DNA from: JBJHCA01 sp050485785
GTDB lineage: Bacteria; Bacteroidota; Bacteroidia; Chitinophagales; Saprospiraceae
DNA: 64,000 nt
Reading direction: 5' to 3'
Assembly (NCBI GenBank): GCA_050485785.1
Contig: JBJHCA010000005.1
Span: forward strand, 1 to 64,000
Position numbers and translations under genes: made by a program. The notes beneath the pieces are model-generated. The model saw only the letters and a program-made list of their open reading frames with translations. It did not search any database and was not told where the DNA came from. Shown here in pieces: positions 61,978 to 64,000 of this stretch (its first letter is position 1; each line of letters opens with the position of its first letter).

Positions 61978-63444
61978 CTAGTATGCACGAGCAAAAATCA
62001 CCCTCCGCCGGGACGGTTTTCCGGTGAGAATACAGCTTCCCCCCTCTTCCAGTTCATCCATGGCGATACAGCGTATAGTTGCCTTGGTTAGCTCTTTGAT
62101 TTTCAACTCTGTTTCGGTTGTGCCGTCCCAATGAGCCTTCACAAATCCGCCCCGATCTTCAAGAATAGCCTTAAAGGTGTCCATATCATCGGCCACGTGA
62201 GTATTCTCTTCTCTGAATTGAAGGGCTTTATTATATATATTTTGCTGGATATCATCAAGCAATCCGACAATATGATCCACGGCTTCTGCCCTGCTCACAG
62301 TGTACTTTTCGCGGGTATCCCTTCGGGCAATTTCCACTACACCCTGCTCTAAATCGCGTTTTCCAAAGGCAAGCCTCACCGGCACGCCCAGCATTTCGTA
62401 TTCGCTGAATTTGAACCCGGGTCTTTGTCTTGTATCATCGTCGTACTTCACGCGAATCCCTTTGTCTTTCAGCGCGTTCATCAGTAGGACAGCTTCCCTG
62501 TCAAACTCCTCAGAAGGCTTGGGAATGGGAATGATCACTACCTGATGAGGGGCCAGGCGCGGTGGTAAAATCAGCCCTTCATCATCAGCATGAGCCATGA
62601 TCAGTGCACCCATCAGTCTGGTTGAAACACCCCAGGATGTAGCCCATACGTACTCCTCTTCGTTTTTATCATTGAGGAACTTCACGTCAAATGCTTTGGC
62701 AAAATTCTGGCCTAAAAAGTGTGAAGTTCCTGACTGCAAGGCTTTTCCATCTTGCATTAAAGCTTCAATGGTATAAGTTTCTTCAGCTCCGGCAAAACGC
62801 TCATTGGCAGTTTTTATTCCCCGGATCACCGGCATGGCCATGTATTCCTCTGCAAAGGTGGCATACACTTCCAGCATTTGTTCCGATTCCTCAATGGCCT
62901 CTTGTCGGGTGGCATGAGCCGTATGGCCTTCCTGCCAAAGAAACTCAGCAGTGCGCAAAAACAGCCTCGTGCGCATTTCCCAGCGAACCACATTGGCCCA
63001 CTGATTAATAAGCAGTGGCAGATCGCGGTACGAGCGAATCCAATCGCGGTACGTATCCCAGATAATTGTTTCAGAAGTTGGACGCACTATAAGTTCTTCT
63101 TCCAGCTTTGCCTCGGGGTCCACTATTATTCCGTTACCCTCCGGGTCATTCATCAGCCTGTGATGGGTAACTACGGCGCATTCTTTGGCAAAACCTTCAA
63201 CATGTGCTGCTTCGCGGCTCAAAAAACTTTTTGGAATAAACAAGGGAAAATAGGCGTTTACATGGCCGGTTTCCTTAAACATTTCATCCAGGCGGGATTG
63301 CATTTTTTCCCATATTGCAAAACCATACGGCCTTATGACCATACAACCTCTCACTTTGGAGTGATCGGCTAACCTGGATTTCTTAACAATATCGGAGTAC
63401 CATTGTGAATAATCGACGTTGCGCGGGGTGATCTCTTTGGCCAT
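61978..63444 (-). CDS. proS: Prolyl-tRNA synthetase, archaeal/eukaryotic-like type
   Basis: Charges tRNA-Pro. The 488-aa product is the short class III ProRS lacking the bacterial editing insertion, ending in the C-terminal Tyr typical of that type (RRVIFARAY). Class II motifs are visible: GCMVIRPYGFAIWEKMQ (motif 1), RPTSETIIWDTYRDWIRSYRDLPL with RWEMRTRLFLRTAEFLWQEGHTAH (motif 2), and GVSTRLMGALIMAHADDEGL (motif 3). An upstream in-frame start at 63507 overlaps a -7 box, so the ATG at 63444 is used. Convergent with the antiporter gene. Confidence 0.96.
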   Translation of the reverse strand: MAKEITPRNVDYSQWYSDIVKKSRLADHSKVRGCMVIRPYGFAIWEKMQSRLDEMFKETGHVNAYFPLFIPKSFLSREAAHVEGFAKECAVVTHHRLMNDPEGNGIIVDPEAKLEEELIVRPTSETIIWDTYRDWIRSYRDLPLLINQWANVVRWEMRTRLFLRTAEFLWQEGHTAHATRQEAIEESEQMLEVYATFAEEYMAMPVIRGIKTANERFAGAEETYTIEALMQDGKALQSGTSHFLGQNFAKAFDVKFLNDKNEEEYVWATSWGVSTRLMGALIMAHADDEGLILPPRLAPHQVVIIPIPKPSEEFDREAVLLMNALKDKGIRVKYDDDTRQRPGFKFSEYEMLGVPVRLAFGKRDLEQGVVEIARRDTREKYTVSRAEAVDHIVGLLDDIQQNIYNKALQFREENTHVADDMDTFKAILEDRGGFVKAHWDGTTETELKIKELTKATIRCIAMDELEEGGSCILTGKPSRRRVIFARAY

Positions 63445-63496
63445 ATGGCTTCTTTTTGTAACTTTGGTGGGTATTTGATCGTTTACTAAACGACGG

Positions 63497-63504
63497 CAAA
63501 AATA
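63497..63504 (-). promoter_or_regulatory. -7 box of proS
   Basis: Minus-strand TATTTTTG, perfect TAnnTTTG, about 52 bases before the ATG. It overlaps the alternative start codon at 63507. Confidence 0.4.
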
Positions 63505-63566
63505 CAAATTAGATTGATTGAAGCCCGGAAGAGTCTGAAATTAGAACAGTCAAAAAAAACTGCACT

Positions 63567-64000
63567 ATGAAACCATTTGTTCAAAGATCATTTTTTACCC
63601 TGCTGGCCGCAGTCATCGCATGGAGTGTACAGGCACAGTATGACGATGTTTACTACGATCCTTTTGCCCCGGCAAGCACTACCTCCAACACTACTTCGGC
63701 TTTTTACGATGATGGCTGGGCGGATGACGGCAGTGGTTACGACAATCAGTTTTACGAGTGGGAAGACTACACGGGCTACGAGTATTCATCCAGGATCAGA
63801 AGATTTCACCGGCCTGCAGGCAATATGGGATATTACAGCCCGGCCTATGTTGACCGCTTCTACTACGATCCGTTCTACTACAGCCCTTATGCGCCCTGGT
63901 CATACGGAACTGGTGTAACCATCTACATGGGGCACAATCCCTACCGTTTTCACCGGCACAGATACCCCCGATACCGACCATACCGCACAACCATAGTGTA
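63567..64000 (+). CDS. Tyr-rich secreted protein, partial (runs off window)
   Basis: An open frame from the ATG at 63567 continues unbroken to the window edge (144 codons). It begins with a signal peptide (QRSFFTLLAAVIAWSVQAQ) and is very rich in Tyr, Asp, Gly and Pro, with recurring motifs such as YYDPF (DVYYDPFAP, RFYYDPFYYSP) and HRHRYPRYRPYR. The 3' part reads like a structural or surface repeat protein. Function and family are unknown. It is divergent from proS. The true 3' end is outside the window. Confidence 0.7.
   Translation, partial: MKPFVQRSFFTLLAAVIAWSVQAQYDDVYYDPFAPASTTSNTTSAFYDDGWADDGSGYDNQFYEWEDYTGYEYSSRIRRFHRPAGNMGYYSPAYVDRFYYDPFYYSPYAPWSYGTGVTIYMGHNPYRFHRHRYPRYRPYRTTIV

Overview
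The window looks like an ordinary stretch of chromosome from a member of the Bacteroidota. The grounds are: a GldH-type gliding lipoprotein; a TonB-linked outer-membrane beta-barrel protein and a Bacteroidota-type porin; DUF4159, DUF6970 and DUF6265 proteins; a short archaeal-type prolyl-tRNA synthetase; and many start-proximal TAnnTTTG (-7) boxes, several with a TTTG/TTG (-33) box about 20 bases upstream. Base composition by eye is near 48-50% GC, except for an AT-richer block around 48.6-51.0 kb. I cannot place the organism below phylum; a Saprospiria- or Chitinophagia-like lineage is only a guess. No rRNA, tRNA, CRISPR array or intact insertion sequence was seen.

Layout. 0.6-2.4 kb: mnmE and a 50-aa membrane protein. 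2.5-5.9 kb: a UshA-like 5'-nucleotidase and a pappalysin-like lipoprotein. 6.3-9.4 kb: a plasmid-type Rep_3 initiator and an ABC1/UbiB kinase. 9.6-13.8 kb: MFS transporter, recX, crcB, htpG. 14-19.4 kb: a 40-aa membrane protein, then a leftward unit M48 protease > unknown secreted protein > CPBP protease > dinB. 19.6-22.3 kb: a structured leader and a frameshifted outer-membrane beta-barrel gene. 22.6-29.7 kb: pyk; acpP-fabF-rnc; a TlpA-like thioredoxin; grpE-dnaJ-gldH. 29.7-33.7 kb: DUF4159-rsmE, DUF4258, DUF445, a small lipoprotein, SCO1. 33.8-38 kb: pdhB, two tandem Mip-like FKBPs, pyrC. 38.3-42.3 kb: a doubly duplicated CbxX-type AAA protein, a YkgJ cysteine-cluster protein, a PolB-like exonuclease. 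42.6-48.6 kb: a coiled-coil membrane protein, a porin-ruvB-lipoprotein unit, icd. 48.6-51.0 kb: a gene-free hairpin-rich segment and an AT-rich AraC-VOC-DUF6265 block. 51.2-59.1 kb: fabG, another SDR, a long-chain acyl-CoA ligase and two amidohydrolases. 59.3-64 kb: a Kef-type antiporter, proS and the start of a Tyr-rich secreted protein.

How genes work together. acpP, fabF and fabG belong to fatty-acid elongation and the acyl-CoA ligase activates fatty acids; pyk, pdhB and icd are central carbon steps; htpG, grpE and dnaJ are chaperones and share a promoter-region palindrome (TGTCA-N3-TGACA) plus further aligned downstream sequence, the best regulatory lead here. Other leads are a small interspersed element with core CTCTTTGT followed by a hairpin, a strong hairpin inside pyrC, a structured leader before the frameshifted receptor, and the hairpin-rich gene-free segment after icd. 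I found no clear multi-gene system that looks wholly new; the most distinctive protein is the AAA protein whose N-terminal domain and ATPase domain are both duplicated.
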